Origin: Comamonadaceae bacterium
Lineage (GTDB): Bacteria > Pseudomonadota > Gammaproteobacteria > Burkholderiales > Burkholderiaceae_C
Assembly (NCBI GenBank): GCA_947463845.1
Contig: CANHUM010000094.1
Span: forward strand, 1 to 6,762
Direction of reading: 5' to 3'
Length of the DNA: 6,762 nt
Below are positions 5,871 through 6,762 of this stretch, piece by piece. The translations under genes were made by a program, and so were the position numbers. The notes beneath the pieces are model-generated. The model searched no databases and was not told the origin of the DNA. It saw only the letters and a program-made list of their open reading frames with translations. Positions within the stretch are counted from its first letter, which is position 1. Each line of letters starts with the position of its first letter.

Positions 5871-6338
5871 TCAGCCAGCACGTTTGGCCAGCAAGCCCGT
5901 GAAAAGTTTGTGTTCGCAGACTGGATCGCTGCAGTCATTGCATTGCCACACATCGCGCCCGCGGTTGATGTTGAATTGAGCGCTTTCCCGCTCTGGCCAA
6001 GCGGCGTCTGTTTCGCACGCCAAATTCATAGCCAACAAGGCGTTGCTCAGACGCTCAACGCCTTGGCCGTAGACGACTGTGAAAGGGGTCTGGGCGTTGA
6101 CCAGTGCTTGTCGCAACCGTTTGTCTTGGTCATCCTGTTCAGGGCCAAGCCCCGGTAAATCCAACCCCATCAACAATGTGATGGTTTCAGGGCTTCGCAG
6201 GAGGGTGGGCTCGGGGGACTCTGAAATGACCCAATGGTCCTGAAGACCCCTGGCCTGCAACGCGCTGTTCACAGCCTGGGCGAGCCAGGATTTACCGCTT
6301 CTTGGCGCACCCAGAATGGCCACAGACCTGAGGGTCAT
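5871..6338 (-). CDS. Small P-loop NTP-binding protein with C-terminal Cys/His cluster, unknown function
   Basis: 155-residue protein that I do not recognise by name. It opens with a beta-strand and a Walker A motif, GAPRSGKS (residues 10-17). LLMGLDLPGLG (55-65) and the following R..L.......F.VVYG...ERL..AL pattern (74-102) resemble the second half of NadR-type nucleoside kinases (LLL.PD.PW..DGLR...). The usual ~100 residues between Walker A and that strand are cut to about 40, so it may be a reduced, non-catalytic relative. The C-terminus holds Cys133, Cys136, Cys141 and His143 (CxxC-x4-CxH), a possible zinc site. The start is ATG 6338, with a stop four codons upstream in frame and no good ribosome site. 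It follows ftsB by 34 bases on the same strand, so it is probably co-transcribed with eno-ftsB. Its stop is nine bases from that of hslO. Confidence 0.82.
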   Translation of the reverse strand: MTLRSVAILGAPRSGKSWLAQAVNSALQARGLQDHWVISESPEPTLLRSPETITLLMGLDLPGLGPEQDDQDKRLRQALVNAQTPFTVVYGQGVERLSNALLAMNLACETDAAWPERESAQFNINRGRDVWQCNDCSDPVCEHKLFTGLLAKRAG

Positions 6339-6372
6339 CGTGACAGGTCAGTCAAAAGGGGAGAGGGGGCCA

Positions 6373-6648
6373 TCACCTGGCGACTTGAACGAAGATTTCG
6401 TTGGTCTTGACCATGCCCAACTCGTGCCGGGCACGTTCTTCGACCATGTTCAGGCCTTGTTTGAGGTCGGTGACTTCGGCGCTCAGTTGTTCCATTTTTC
6501 GCCGAGCTTCCTCATTGTCCAGTTTTTGCTGTTCCAACTCTTGCCGAAGCGCATTGACATGGGGCAAGCTGCCTTGCCCAAACCACAGCTGCGCTTGGAC
6601 GATGGCCAACAAGGCAAACAACACGGCAGGGATCAAGCGGTTGCCCAT
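6373..6648 (-). CDS. ftsB: Cell division protein FtsB
   Basis: 91-residue septum protein that joins FtsL and FtsQ to form the FtsQLB complex, which helps activate septal peptidoglycan synthesis. A short cytoplasmic start (MGNR) is followed by one membrane helix (about residues 5-22), LWFG at the outer face as in E. coli FtsB (QYSLWFGKNG), and a coiled coil over about 29-66 (HVNALRQELEQQKLDNEEAR). The conserved ERARHELGMVKTNEIF (71-86) then matches E. coli ERARNELSMTRPGETF. It lacks the roughly 12-residue tail of the E. coli protein. The ATG at 6648 is 12 bases after the eno stop with only a weak ribosome site, so translation may be coupled to eno. The eno-ftsB order is conserved in beta- and gammaproteobacteria. 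Confidence 0.95.
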   Translation of the reverse strand: MGNRLIPAVLFALLAIVQAQLWFGQGSLPHVNALRQELEQQKLDNEEARRKMEQLSAEVTDLKQGLNMVEERARHELGMVKTNEIFVQVAR

Positions 6649-6660
6649 GGCTCAATGGAT

Positions 6661-6762
<102 letters not shown>

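Noticed and set aside
6371..6373. ATG overlapping the ftsB stop as start of the P-loop gene
   Set aside because: It is out of frame with the P-loop coding frame, which has a stop just upstream of the ATG at 6338.

Overview
The window reads as ordinary chromosomal DNA of a betaproteobacterium, most likely Burkholderiales, family Comamonadaceae (Limnohabitans- or Rhodoferax-like). This is judged from the remembered look of the enolase tail, the Fe superoxide dismutase, Hsp33 and the eno-ftsB gene order; no database was searched. Base composition looks even and coding density is high. I see no mobile element, CRISPR array, RNA gene or phage gene. No gene-free stretch exceeds 300 bases; the longest (569-766, 198 bases) holds a terminator and a long inverted repeat.

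Layout, left to right. The 5'-truncated sodB (2-568, +) ends at a strong bidirectional terminator. It converges on a short-chain dehydrogenase of the DHRS4-like type (767-1528, -). That gene is divergent from an LhgO-like FAD-dependent oxidoreductase (1669-2778, +), and the gap between them carries a 30-bp operator-like dyad. The oxidoreductase converges on a RidA-family deaminase (2834-3292, -), with a hairpin between the two stops. Upstream of ridA lies a C-rich leader and then a DUF455 ferritin-like gene (3407-4183, -). This is divergent from a gamma-class carbonic anhydrase (4270-4794, +), and the shared control region contains the perfect palindrome CCTACAATTGTAGG, which supplies a -10-like TACAAT hexamer to both strands. 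hslO (Hsp33, 4875-5861, +) follows, probably starting at TTG, with hairpins in its leader. Its stop lies nine bases from that of a small P-loop protein of unknown function (5871-6338, -). That gene is the last visible member of a leftward run eno (partial) - ftsB - P-loop gene.

Functionally the set is mainly housekeeping and stress-related: superoxide removal (SodB), redox-switched chaperone (Hsp33), reactive imine removal (RidA), CO2/bicarbonate chemistry (gamma-CA), glycolysis (Eno) and division (FtsB). Two redox enzymes (SDR, FAD oxidoreductase) have unassigned substrates, and two proteins (DUF455, P-loop/Cys-cluster) have unknown roles. I found no convincing undescribed multi-gene system. 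The most interesting signals are the symmetrical divergent promoter, the operator-like dyad, the 25-bp-arm inverted repeat after sodB, the hslO leader and internal hairpins, and the small P-loop/CxxC protein next to ftsB.
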